DNA from: [Flexibacter] sp. ATCC 35208
GTDB taxonomy: Bacteria; Bacteroidota; Bacteroidia; Chitinophagales; Chitinophagaceae
DNA length: 64,000 nt
Assembly (NCBI RefSeq): GCF_001975825.1
Contig: NZ_MTKN01000007.1
Location: forward strand, 11,931 to 75,930
Direction: 5' to 3'
Below the pieces are notes generated by a model. That model did not search any database and was not told the DNA's origin. It saw nothing but the letters and a program-made list of their open reading frames with translations. Positions 1 through 8,786 of this stretch are shown here, piece after piece. How positions within the stretch are numbered: position 1 is the stretch's first letter; every line of letters starts with the position of its first letter. The position numbers and the translations under genes are program-made.

Positions 1-45
1 GCGCGGGTTGTTATCATAAAATAAGATTGCTTGCAGCGAAGGAGA
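1..45. other. Window edge, possible tail of an upstream gene
   Basis: In plus frame 1 the first seven codons run open to a TAA at 22-24, about 20 bases before a rho-independent terminator. This would fit the last codons of a plus-strand gene lying outside the window. Seven codons are too few to identify anything, so this is only a positional inference. Confidence 0.2.
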
Positions 46-86
46 ATCCCGGTGACGCCCTGTTGTCACCGGGATGTGTTTTTTTC
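46..86 (+). terminator. Rho-independent terminator
   Basis: An 11-bp perfect stem (ATCCCGGTGAC at 46-56 with its complement at 65-75) closes an 8-nt loop and is followed by a T-run at 79-85. The T-run lies on the plus strand, so it should end a transcript entering from the left edge. It also lies just past the minus-strand uxaC stop, but in that direction there is no T-run. Confidence 0.8.
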
Positions 87-137
87 CCTAAAAACAGGGT
101 TCATCCTCGTTGGTGAATTCCCCTTTTCATGAATGTT

Positions 138-1541
138 TTATTTCCAATTGAAATATTGCTGTGCATTGTAAAAACAAATATCCTGTATCACCTTCCCTAC
201 CCACTCCACATCATTCGGTAATTCCCCATTCTCTATCTCCTGCCCAAACAACTCGCAAACGATACGACGGAAATATTCATGTCTTGGATAAGAAAGGAAA
301 CTCCTCGAATCAGTTAGCATCCCTACAAAACGGCTTAGTAACCCCATATTGGACAATGCATTGATTTGCCTGATCATTCCATCCTTCTGATCTAAGAACC
401 ACCATGCAGAACCAAACTGCACCTTCCCTGCTACTGACCCATCATTGAAGTTTCCAATCATGGTAGCCAGCAATTCATTATCTGAAGGATTCAGGTTATA
501 GAGAATTGTTTTTGCCAACTGATCCTGGCTATCCAATCTATCCAGGAATTTAGCCAACGCCCTCGCCTGGGAGAAATCGCCGATGGAATCCCAACCAGTA
601 TCAGGACCTAACTGGCGCATCATGCGGGAATTGTTATTGCGCAACGCACCGAGATGATATTGCTGTACCCAGCCTTTCTCCCAATCCCAGATAGCCAGTT
701 GTACTAATAAGGCAGATTTGATCTGACGGATTTCGGACAAGGTCAGTTGTTGACCACTTCTTACTTTCGTAAAGATGTTATTGATCTCTGTATCTGAATA
801 ATCATCTGCATAGATTTCCTCTATACCATGGTCTGACACAGAACACCCCATCCCTGCAAAGAAATCGTGCCTGCTTTTAAGCGCTGTAAGCAGATCCTGG
901 TAAGTGGAAATACTTGTATCCGCAGCCTGTTCCAGCTTTTGGAGATACGCATTATATTTTGCAGGATCATCTACATTCATTGCCTGATCCGGACGGAACG
1001 CAGGCAGAATAGGAATTTCAAAACCGTCCTCTTTTAGTTGTCTGTGATATTCCAGTGTATCTGCAGGATCATCTGTCGTACATACCAGCGCTACTTTCAT
1101 TTTGCGTAGCAGGTTGCGGGTGGTATATTCTTTTGTTTGCAACAGCTCATTGCAGGTAGCATAAATAGCTGGTGCCGATGATGTATTCAATATTTCATTG
1201 ACGCCGAAATAACGTTGTAATTCCAGGTGCGTCCAGTGATACAGGGGATTACGTAAGGTATAAGGCACTGTTGCCGCCCACTTTTCAAATTTCTCCCAGT
1301 CCGAACGGTCACCTGTACAATAGCTCTCATGCACGCCATTCGTACGCATGGCCCTCCACTTATAGTGATCGCCATACAGCCATGCCTGTGTAATATTTTC
1401 AAAAGCGGTATCGGCTGCAATCTGCGCCGGTGGCAGGTGACAATGATAATCAATCACGGGCATCTCCTTTGCATAGTCGTGATACAATTTCCTGGATGTC
1501 GCAGTACTCAACAGGAAATGTTCATCTAAAAACTGCTTCAT
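138..1541 (-). CDS. uxaC: Glucuronate/galacturonate isomerase UxaC
   Basis: Uronate isomerase, 467 aa, the usual family length. It converts D-galacturonate to D-tagaturonate (and D-glucuronate to D-fructuronate) in the cytoplasm, the first step of uronate breakdown. The N-terminal motif DYHCHLPP supplies the amidohydrolase-type metal ligands (His33 and His35), and the DDPADTLEYH region and the C-terminal NDVEWVGKVIQDICFYNA stretch are typical of UxaC. There is no signal peptide. It is the last gene of the minus-strand operon, 21 bp after uxaA, and is grouped with uxaB and uxaA behind pectin-degrading enzymes, so galacturonate is the likely natural substrate. Family assignment is firm from sequence. 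Confidence 0.95.
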   Translation of the reverse strand: MKQFLDEHFLLSTATSRKLYHDYAKEMPVIDYHCHLPPAQIAADTAFENITQAWLYGDHYKWRAMRTNGVHESYCTGDRSDWEKFEKWAATVPYTLRNPLYHWTHLELQRYFGVNEILNTSSAPAIYATCNELLQTKEYTTRNLLRKMKVALVCTTDDPADTLEYHRQLKEDGFEIPILPAFRPDQAMNVDDPAKYNAYLQKLEQAADTSISTYQDLLTALKSRHDFFAGMGCSVSDHGIEEIYADDYSDTEINNIFTKVRSGQQLTLSEIRQIKSALLVQLAIWDWEKGWVQQYHLGALRNNNSRMMRQLGPDTGWDSIGDFSQARALAKFLDRLDSQDQLAKTILYNLNPSDNELLATMIGNFNDGSVAGKVQFGSAWWFLDQKDGMIRQINALSNMGLLSRFVGMLTDSRSFLSYPRHEYFRRIVCELFGQEIENGELPNDVEWVGKVIQDICFYNAQQYFNWK

Positions 1542-1562
1542 TATTACTGATTAAAATGTTGT

Positions 1563-3218
1563 TTATAATGAGACTCCTCTCTTCCAGGGAATGAAATCAT
1601 CCTGTCCGTTCAGGACTGATTTTGCGGGCAATGTACCGCTGGCCACCTGGATCACATGTTCCAGGATCCGCTCCCCTGCCTGTTGGATCGTCTCGTCCCC
1701 ATCTATGATCGTACCGGTATTGATGTCTATGATGTCCGGCATTTTTTCAAACAACTTTGTATTGCTACTTAATTTGATCACAGGGGTGACAGGGTTGCCG
1801 GTAGGTGTACCCAAACCTGTGGTGAACAAAACGATGGTAGCGCCGGCGCCTACTTCGGCTGTGGTAGATTCTACGTCATTGCCGGGGGTGCATAAGAGGT
1901 TGAGGCCCGGTTTCTTTACCTGTTGGGGATAATCCAGTACTTCTACTACAGGCGATGTACCACCTTTCTTAGCGGCGCCTGCACTCTTGATGGCATCAGT
2001 GATGAGGCCATCCTTGATATTGCCGGGTGAAGGGTTCATGTCAAAACCAGAACCGGCATCTTCTGCCCTGCGTTCGTAAGTACGCATCAGGTCTATGAAG
2101 CGCAGTGCATCTGTCTCCTGTACACAACGATCACTCATCTCCTGTTCTACCCCACAAAGCTCAGGGAACTCTGACAGGATCACACTACCGCCTAAGGCAA
2201 CCAGCAGATCGGAAGTATAGCCGATGGCAGGATTCGCAGAAATACCTGAGAAGCCATCGGAGCCACCGCATTCAAGACCGATGGTCAGTTTGCTTAAAGG
2301 CGCCGGCTTTCTTTCTATTGTATTTGCTGCTATCAAACCCGCAAAGGTTTGTTTGATGGCAGCAGATACCAATGCCTGTTCTGTACCAATGGTTTGCTGA
2401 TCGAGGATGTATAAAGGTTTACTGAAGTCCGGAGAACGCTTATTGATCTCATCCTGCAGCATAGTGATCTGTGCATTCTGGCACCCCAGGCTTAATACTG
2501 TGGCACCTGCTACATTTGCATGGGTGATATACCCTGCCAACAGGCCACAAAGGGTTTGTGCATCCTGACGGATACCACCGCAACCACCTTCGTGTGTGAG
2601 GAATTTAATGCCATCTACATTTGGAAAAACCTTTGGTTGCTGATAAGCGGGTTCGTTTTCTGTGAAGATGGTTTCGATAATGCTTTCTTTACTGGCACCC
2701 TGCTGGAATTGTGTAGCCAGTTGTTTTGCAAAGGCGGCGTATTTTTTAGGCCGGCCATAACCCAAAGCATCTGTGAGGGCTTCTTTCAGTACTTCCACAT
2801 TCCTGTTTTCGCAGAATACCATGGGGATCACGAGCCAGTAATTGCCCGTGCCCACGCTACCATCTGCACGATGATACCCCTGGAAAGTACGATCTTTCCA
2901 ATGTGCAATATCAGGTTGATGCCAGGCAATCTTGCGCTGTGACGCCAGCTGAAAATCACTGGCAGCATGTTGTACATTGCTGGTGCCTATCCTGGCGCCC
3001 GCAGGCAGATCTTGTTTTGCCTTGCCTACCAGTACGCCATACATGGTGATAGGATCACCTGTTTTAAGGGCTGCTTCCGTAAATTTATGTTTGGCAGGTA
3101 CGTCATCATACAGCGTGTACGACTGACCATTATCCTGTACGGTTTCTCCTTTCTTCAGGTCGGTTAGTGCCACCACTACATTATCGTGTGGGTGGACTTT
3201 TAAAATACTTCTTTTCAT
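1563..3218 (-). CDS. uxaA: Altronate dehydratase UxaA
   Basis: Altronate dehydratase, 551 aa, cytoplasmic. It dehydrates D-altronate to 2-keto-3-deoxy-D-gluconate. The N-terminal ~95 residues form an SAF domain (MKRSILKVHPHDNVVVAL...), and the rest is the UxaA catalytic domain with the conserved Cys/Gly motifs HEGGCGGIRQD and GLECGGSDGFSGISANP that belong to the iron-dependent family. Both domains are on one polypeptide, as in UxaA of other bacteria. Its ATG overlaps the TGA of uxaB in an ATGA at 3215-3218, so the two are translationally coupled. Kinase and aldolase for the product (KdgK, KdgA) are not in this window. Confidence 0.95.
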   Translation of the reverse strand: MKRSILKVHPHDNVVVALTDLKKGETVQDNGQSYTLYDDVPAKHKFTEAALKTGDPITMYGVLVGKAKQDLPAGARIGTSNVQHAASDFQLASQRKIAWHQPDIAHWKDRTFQGYHRADGSVGTGNYWLVIPMVFCENRNVEVLKEALTDALGYGRPKKYAAFAKQLATQFQQGASKESIIETIFTENEPAYQQPKVFPNVDGIKFLTHEGGCGGIRQDAQTLCGLLAGYITHANVAGATVLSLGCQNAQITMLQDEINKRSPDFSKPLYILDQQTIGTEQALVSAAIKQTFAGLIAANTIERKPAPLSKLTIGLECGGSDGFSGISANPAIGYTSDLLVALGGSVILSEFPELCGVEQEMSDRCVQETDALRFIDLMRTYERRAEDAGSGFDMNPSPGNIKDGLITDAIKSAGAAKKGGTSPVVEVLDYPQQVKKPGLNLLCTPGNDVESTTAEVGAGATIVLFTTGLGTPTGNPVTPVIKLSSNTKLFEKMPDIIDINTGTIIDGDETIQQAGERILEHVIQVASGTLPAKSVLNGQDDFIPWKRGVSL

Positions 3219-4636
3219 ATCACGGTTGTTTCTGCTGCTACCCGTTTGATTAATGTAGCGGCTCCTTCATTTATTAAATTATTCAACATGACGGTAACAG
3301 CCTGTGCGAAGCCTTTGTATCGGGTTAAGTCTTCGCCCCATAAGGCTTCATTTTTCAGCACTTCCTGTACCAGCGCTTCAGGAGATAATTGCGCCCATTT
3401 TTCTTTGAAGTACGCAGCATGATCATCCTGAATATCCTGCTTCATGGTGAGCAGATATGCAGCAAAACCCATGGCCAGTAATGCAGGCACTTCATGTACA
3501 TGCTGGTAGTATTTTTTCAGAATGGGAATGACACGCATTTTCATTTTGCTCGTATACTGCATGGTGATGCTGAGCCAGCGATGTTGGATGTATGGATTGC
3601 GGAAGCGGTCCAATACGCTGATAGCAAAGCGATGCGCAGCATCTTCACGGATATTGATATCCGTAATAGCAGGCACGATTTCATGTTGCATGAGGGCTGC
3701 AATCACTGCTTCAAAAGCGGTATCCTCCATTGCTTCGCGCACGGTTTCAAACCCGGCCAGATGTGCTAACCCACAGGTGAGCGTGTGCGTACCATTCAAT
3801 AAGCGCAACTTCAGTTCACGGAATACATTGATGTTTGGTGCGAGTACCACACCTTCATCTGCTTTAGCAAAAGAAAGTATCTTTTTTACTTTTTCACTAT
3901 TGGTCTCTATAGCCCATAGCCGATAGACTTCAGACATGATCATGAGTTGGTCTTCATAACCAAGTTGTTTCTCTGTCGCCGCCTGTTCTTCTTTTGGCAA
4001 TGCACCGGGTACAATGCGGTCTACGAGCGAATTACAGAAGTCGTTTTCTGTTTCCAGCCAGTGGATGAAAGGTTGTTCTAAATGATGCCGTTTCGCCTGT
4101 TCAAGGACGATATTTTTCAGTTTCGTACCATTGTCCGGAATGAGTTCTGTAGGGATGATGACCATGCCTTGCTGGTTAAACTGGTAGCGTTTCAATAAGA
4201 ACGCGAGCAATTTTCCGGGGAAAGAAGATGGCGGGTTTGCATGAATATCATCATCTGTAAGACTAATACCGACTTCGGTTGTATTGGATATAATGATCTC
4301 CATATCGGGGTTCTCTGCGCAGGCAAGGATCTCAGCCCATTGCGATGCAGCGGAGAGTACCCGGCTGATAGAAGTATTAATGACATGTTCTGAAATACGC
4401 TGTCCGGCATGGATCCCCTGTATACATTGAGTATAGAGATGATCCTGAGCAGCAAAGGTATCCGTACCACCTTTGTCAGTTGATTTGATCACGACAATAC
4501 GGCCGTTGAAAATACCGGCTTTGTTGGCTTTATCTATGAAATAATCAGGGAGACCACGGAGAAGCACGCCGGTACCAAATTGCAGTACCTTTTCAGGAAG
4601 CTCCGGGAGGGCTACGTGATTTTTTGACAATTGCAT
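3215..4636 (-). CDS. uxaB: Tagaturonate reductase UxaB
   Basis: Altronate oxidoreductase, 473 aa, of the polyol-specific long-chain dehydrogenase (mannitol dehydrogenase) family. It reduces D-tagaturonate to D-altronate with NADH. The family catalytic signature K-x4-N-x2-H is present as Lys276, Asn281 and His284 (KLRLLNGTH). The N-terminal QFGTGVLLRGLPDYFIDKAN is the Rossmann nucleotide-binding start. The choice of UxaB over fructuronate reductase UxuB rests on neighbours: uxaA overlaps its end and uxaC follows, and no uxuA is seen. It follows GH105 after 65 bp and shares the operon. Confidence 0.93.
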   Translation of the reverse strand: MQLSKNHVALPELPEKVLQFGTGVLLRGLPDYFIDKANKAGIFNGRIVVIKSTDKGGTDTFAAQDHLYTQCIQGIHAGQRISEHVINTSISRVLSAASQWAEILACAENPDMEIIISNTTEVGISLTDDDIHANPPSSFPGKLLAFLLKRYQFNQQGMVIIPTELIPDNGTKLKNIVLEQAKRHHLEQPFIHWLETENDFCNSLVDRIVPGALPKEEQAATEKQLGYEDQLMIMSEVYRLWAIETNSEKVKKILSFAKADEGVVLAPNINVFRELKLRLLNGTHTLTCGLAHLAGFETVREAMEDTAFEAVIAALMQHEIVPAITDINIREDAAHRFAISVLDRFRNPYIQHRWLSITMQYTSKMKMRVIPILKKYYQHVHEVPALLAMGFAAYLLTMKQDIQDDHAAYFKEKWAQLSPEALVQEVLKNEALWGEDLTRYKGFAQAVTVMLNNLINEGAATLIKRVAAETTVI

Positions 4637-4701
4637 ATAATGAGTTTGATAATTTGAAGTATGGATTGAAATGCAGATAAAATTTCAGGTTACCAGGATG
4701 A

Positions 4702-6588
4702 TTATTTCTTTGCCTCCCGAATCATCCAATCTGCCAGATCAGCTGCTGCCTGATAATTTTCAAAATCGGGTGAGAGCCTGCGACCATCAAGGTATTCATT
4801 GTAGAACCAGGGATCGCCTACGGCAAATACTGCACCCTTGACTACTTTGGCCACCGCCATGATCACATCTCCTTTATTATTGAAGATGGAGGTAGCGGGT
4901 GGCGAGAGTTTCAGCGTCGAGATCTCTTTGATGTAGATTTTCTTTGTGTGGGCAAAAACAGGATTCCCTGCAGGCAGGTATAGAGCGCCCTGTTCAAATT
5001 GCTTTCCTTCTACATGGTTGCGGCTATCTTCATTGAAGTGAATACCGAAGCGCTCTGTAAGGATGTTGAATTTTTCTATTTCAGAATTACCTTTGTCGTT
5101 TTGCAGGATGACTAAGACACCACCTTTCTTTACCCAGTCATAGATCACATCAGCATAAGCAGGCGTCATGAAATTGGGTTTCGCAGTTTCCTTTTCAGTA
5201 TCAGGATCTACGATCAGGAAGATATTGGTCTTTGCCAGATTTGCAGCAGTGGGTGCTGCAGGCAGCATGGCGGTACGCACACCTTTGTTGTGGAAAATTT
5301 CGCCCCAGAGAGAGTAACCACCATTATCCATCTCATCCCATACATAATGCCAGGTGGTACCATTGCTTCTTACTTCATGGTTGAAGAAATTATCGATGGT
5401 GATGGTGAGCCCTTTACCTGTTTTAGGAATGGCCAGCAGGTCTATTTCATTGGCTGCCTGCATGTAGGCGCCGACTCCTTTGGGATCGTTCTGGATCACC
5501 TTTTCACTCAGGTAGTATTCATAGCTGCCATCGCGGTAAGGGTCGCCCCCCAGGCCCCCGACGTTAACAGTACCTTCGAGGTTTACGCCACCTTCGGCAG
5601 CAGGACGAATGAATTGTTTATTGATCCCGGTGAATCCCTTTTTTGCGATGGATAAATAGGATTCAGGCAGGTAACCTAAGCGGATCCCTTTGGCCAGTGT
5701 GTATACAAACATACTGCTTACAGAGGCTTCAAGGTAATTCCCTTTCCTGCCTGCTTTGTCTAAGATCTGGTACCAAACACCGCTGGCAGGGTCCTGGAAT
5801 TTCTTTACAGCTGCTGCGTAGCGTTGTAAGATCTGTAACAGGCTGTCTCTGCCCGGATGACCGGCAGGATAATATTCCAATACATCTACGAGCGCCATGC
5901 CATACCAACCCATGGCCCTACCCCAGAAATTTGGGGAGCGCCCGGTGGTCTTATCCGCCCATTTCTGTTGGCGGGATTCATCATAGGCATGATAGAGTAA
6001 TCCTGTTTTTGCATCCCGGCTGTTTGTTTCCATGAGCACGAATTGTCTCGTGATATCACGGAAGGCAGTATCCTCATGGAATAAAGCCGCGTATTCTGCA
6101 TAGAAAGGTTCACCCATATATAAACCATCTAACCACATCTGGTAAGGGTAGCGCTTCTTGTGCCAGAAACCACCGGCATTTGTACGCGGTTGTTTGCGTA
6201 ACTGTTCCCTTAGTTTTTCAGCAGCCAGTTTATATTTCTCTTCATTCGTCACTTTGTACAGCAACAATAAAGCGCGGCCGTTTTTGATGTTATCGATGTT
6301 GTAATCATCCTGTTTGTAAGTACGGATGTTGCCTTCTTTGTCAATGTACGTATCAATGCCCTCCTGGATAAACTGGAAATACTTTCCATCACCTGTGTTT
6401 TTCCAGAGGCCTGCAAAGCCTTCCAGTACTACACCCTGGTCGTAAGTCCAGTTAGGCGTTTTGCCGGTTTCCTGTAATGAGTCTTTCCATAATCGCATGA
6501 CAGTAGTGGCCATCGGGGCAGCAGATTGCGCATTGCCCTGCATGGTGGCAGCTACAGCTAATAGAAAAATTAAGCCTGTTCTTTTCAT
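4702..6588 (-). CDS. GH105 unsaturated rhamnogalacturonyl hydrolase with C-terminal GATase-like domain
   Basis: Exported protein of 628 aa; signal peptide MKRTGLIFLLAVAATMQGNAQ. Residues ~25-375 are an (alpha/alpha)6 barrel of GH88/GH105 (YteR/RhiN-type), which hydrolyses the 4,5-unsaturated uronic acid from the end of oligosaccharides made by pectin or rhamnogalacturonan lyases. The likely catalytic aspartate is Asp154 in MWLDGLYMGEPF, and the GRAMGW segment (Trp228) matches the active-site loop. Residues ~395-625 form a separate DUF4350/ThuA-like domain (ITIDNFFNHEV..., LIVDPDTEKE..., KKGGVLVILQND), roughly 240 residues beyond single-domain GH105 enzymes; its role is unknown. One base separates its start from the stop of the CE12-GH28 gene upstream. 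A partner lyase is not visible in the window. Confidence 0.88.
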   Translation of the reverse strand: MKRTGLIFLLAVAATMQGNAQSAAPMATTVMRLWKDSLQETGKTPNWTYDQGVVLEGFAGLWKNTGDGKYFQFIQEGIDTYIDKEGNIRTYKQDDYNIDNIKNGRALLLLYKVTNEEKYKLAAEKLREQLRKQPRTNAGGFWHKKRYPYQMWLDGLYMGEPFYAEYAALFHEDTAFRDITRQFVLMETNSRDAKTGLLYHAYDESRQQKWADKTTGRSPNFWGRAMGWYGMALVDVLEYYPAGHPGRDSLLQILQRYAAAVKKFQDPASGVWYQILDKAGRKGNYLEASVSSMFVYTLAKGIRLGYLPESYLSIAKKGFTGINKQFIRPAAEGGVNLEGTVNVGGLGGDPYRDGSYEYYLSEKVIQNDPKGVGAYMQAANEIDLLAIPKTGKGLTITIDNFFNHEVRSNGTTWHYVWDEMDNGGYSLWGEIFHNKGVRTAMLPAAPTAANLAKTNIFLIVDPDTEKETAKPNFMTPAYADVIYDWVKKGGVLVILQNDKGNSEIEKFNILTERFGIHFNEDSRNHVEGKQFEQGALYLPAGNPVFAHTKKIYIKEISTLKLSPPATSIFNNKGDVIMAVAKVVKGAVFAVGDPWFYNEYLDGRRLSPDFENYQAAADLADWMIREAKK

Positions 6589-6589
6589 T

Positions 6590-8776
6590 TTAGTCTCCCA
6601 TTTTTATTGCTTTGCTATCCTGCACGTTCATTTTGCCATTGTCGGCAGTGAGCAGTTTTACGTTGGTCAGTTGGATGTTTTTACCTTCTATGCAATCACC
6701 GGCTTTGTCTGCTTTGATGGTGATATTATTCAGGTAGATATCACTGATAGGCATTTCTGGTAAGCCCCGGATAAAGATCGCCTTTGCCGCACCATTACAC
6801 ACCACATTATTGATATGAAAATCCCGGAAGCGGGGCGTGCCGTCTGTAACAGGAATCGTCTCCACCTTAGGTGTTTCTCTTTTCTCACCTACCAGTACCA
6901 CAGGGTCTTTCGCCATGTAGTACATATCAAAGAGGATGGCTTCCGCAGGAATGTTTTCCATATTGATATTACTCACGTAGATCTTTTCTACGATACCACC
7001 ACGACCACGGGTTGTTTTGAAACGCAATCCGATATCGGTGCCTAAGAAAGAACAATCAGATACATATAAATTGTTCGCTCCGCCTGACATTTCGCTACCG
7101 ATCACGAAGCCACCGTGAGCATGGTACACCGTACAATTATTCACGATCACATCGGCCGTAGGCACCCCTCTTTTTCTACCCTGTTCATCTCTGCCGGATT
7201 TGATACAGATGCCATCATCACCTACATCGAAGGTACAACCTTCGATGCGCGCAAAACGGCAGGATTCAAGATCAAGTCCATCGCCATTCTGTGCATACCA
7301 TGGGTTCTTTGCATATACATTTCTCAGGGTGATGTGTTCACACAATAATGGGTGCAAACACCACGCCGGAGAGTTCTGAAAAGTTACGCCTTCCAGCAAT
7401 ACATATTTACAGGACGCGATGCTGATCATGTTAGGGCGCAGGAAGTCTTTGATATCATTGTAATCAGCAGCGGTTTTGCCGGGAGCGATCACGCCCGCTT
7501 GCTGGGTTTTCGAACCTTTCAGTGATTTCTCAGACGGGTACCACGTTTTCTGGTCATCGCCGGTGATACCGCCGGAAGTGGTCAGTCTCTTCCATTGGCT
7601 TTCTGTCAGCTTATCTTTCTTGACGATGCGCCATGCATCGCCGCCGCCATCGAGAATACCTTTGCCGGTGATCGCAATGTTTTCTGCATTGAGTGCAGAA
7701 AGAGGGGCCTGGCAGCGCATGGCTTTCAGCCCTTCGTAGGTTGTTTCTATTAAAGGGTATTGGGAAAAATCGGTCGTAAACTGTAAGATGGAATTAGGCG
7801 CCAGATAAAGGTTCACATTGCTTTTTAATACGATCGGACCAGTGAGCCATAAGCCGGAAGGAATCATTACCACCCCTCCCCCCCTGTTGCTACAGGTATC
7901 GATAGCGGCGTTGATGCTCTGACTATTGAGGGTCACACCATCAGATTTGGCACCAAAGGACAGGATATTCAGCGTATCTCTTCTGAAATGAGGTTCATAT
8001 ATCTCTGGCAGATCAAAGCGGTATTTGCCTTCAAAAGCGGTCTTTTTCAGGAAAGGATCCAGCCCAATGTGTTTCTCATGAATTTCCTTTGCCACCAGCC
8101 CTGCAATGAGGGTAGCGCCGTAGGTGTTAAAGTGGGTATTGTCTGTGACGCCATCGGGCAATTTGGTATAGTGCCCTGCCGGTGTGGTTTTAAATAGCTT
8201 TTCAGAACCCTGAACACCATGTTGTACAATGAGGGCTTCACTGCTTTTGTGCAGGTCGATGAGGGGCACTTTGTACTGAGCGGCCAGTGCCCTCACTACA
8301 CCGGGATATTCCCCATGCTGGTCCACGAAATTGCCTTTGTCGTCAAACTTACGCCGCATCACGGGTGTGATGAGTACGGGGTTGGCACCTTTGGCGCGGG
8401 CTTCTTTTACAAAGCGCAACAGGTTGTCTTTGTATGCGCCGTTCGGAGCTGCATAACGGGTGGAATCTTCTTTCTTCTGGTCATTGTGGCCAAACTGGAT
8501 GAGCACCCAGTCACCCTGTTTTAATTGTGCTAAAACAGAATCCCAGCGATGTTCATTGATGAAGCTTTTGGTGCTTCTGCCATTCACGGCATAGTTCTTT
8601 ACTTCAATGCCATCCAGGAATTGCGGGAACAGTTGACCCCAACCTCTTTCGGGATTATCTTCCAGTGGTTTGTTGGACATGGTGGAATCGCCAATCAGGA
8701 AAATACGGGGTTGATCAGCCGGCATCCAGCTGATCAACGGTAACAATAATACCAGTAAATAACGTCTTATAATCAT
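6590..8776 (-). CDS. Bifunctional rhamnogalacturonan acetylesterase (CE12) - polygalacturonase (GH28)
   Basis: Exported 728-aa two-enzyme fusion. After a short signal peptide (to about residue 20) an SGNH hydrolase of CE12 type spans ~22-250: block I IFLIGDSTMS with nucleophile Ser31, block III FGHNDQ, and block V DNTHFN with the Asp/His pair. Residues ~265-720 are a GH28 right-handed beta-helix: opening LNILSFGAKSDGV, then NGDGLD, GDDGICIKSG (catalytic aspartates), HGGFVIGSEMSGG and RFKTTRGRGG, the family's NTD/DD/GHG/RxK set in slightly altered form. It would deacetylate and hydrolyse galacturonan or rhamnogalacturonan in the periplasm or at the surface. It sits between susD and GH105. The two active sites on one chain suggest that deacetylation and chain cleavage are coupled. 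Confidence 0.9.
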   Translation of the reverse strand: MIIRRYLLVLLLPLISWMPADQPRIFLIGDSTMSNKPLEDNPERGWGQLFPQFLDGIEVKNYAVNGRSTKSFINEHRWDSVLAQLKQGDWVLIQFGHNDQKKEDSTRYAAPNGAYKDNLLRFVKEARAKGANPVLITPVMRRKFDDKGNFVDQHGEYPGVVRALAAQYKVPLIDLHKSSEALIVQHGVQGSEKLFKTTPAGHYTKLPDGVTDNTHFNTYGATLIAGLVAKEIHEKHIGLDPFLKKTAFEGKYRFDLPEIYEPHFRRDTLNILSFGAKSDGVTLNSQSINAAIDTCSNRGGGVVMIPSGLWLTGPIVLKSNVNLYLAPNSILQFTTDFSQYPLIETTYEGLKAMRCQAPLSALNAENIAITGKGILDGGGDAWRIVKKDKLTESQWKRLTTSGGITGDDQKTWYPSEKSLKGSKTQQAGVIAPGKTAADYNDIKDFLRPNMISIASCKYVLLEGVTFQNSPAWCLHPLLCEHITLRNVYAKNPWYAQNGDGLDLESCRFARIEGCTFDVGDDGICIKSGRDEQGRKRGVPTADVIVNNCTVYHAHGGFVIGSEMSGGANNLYVSDCSFLGTDIGLRFKTTRGRGGIVEKIYVSNINMENIPAEAILFDMYYMAKDPVVLVGEKRETPKVETIPVTDGTPRFRDFHINNVVCNGAAKAIFIRGLPEMPISDIYLNNITIKADKAGDCIEGKNIQLTNVKLLTADNGKMNVQDSKAIKMGD

Positions 8777-8786
8777 CTGTAACAGT

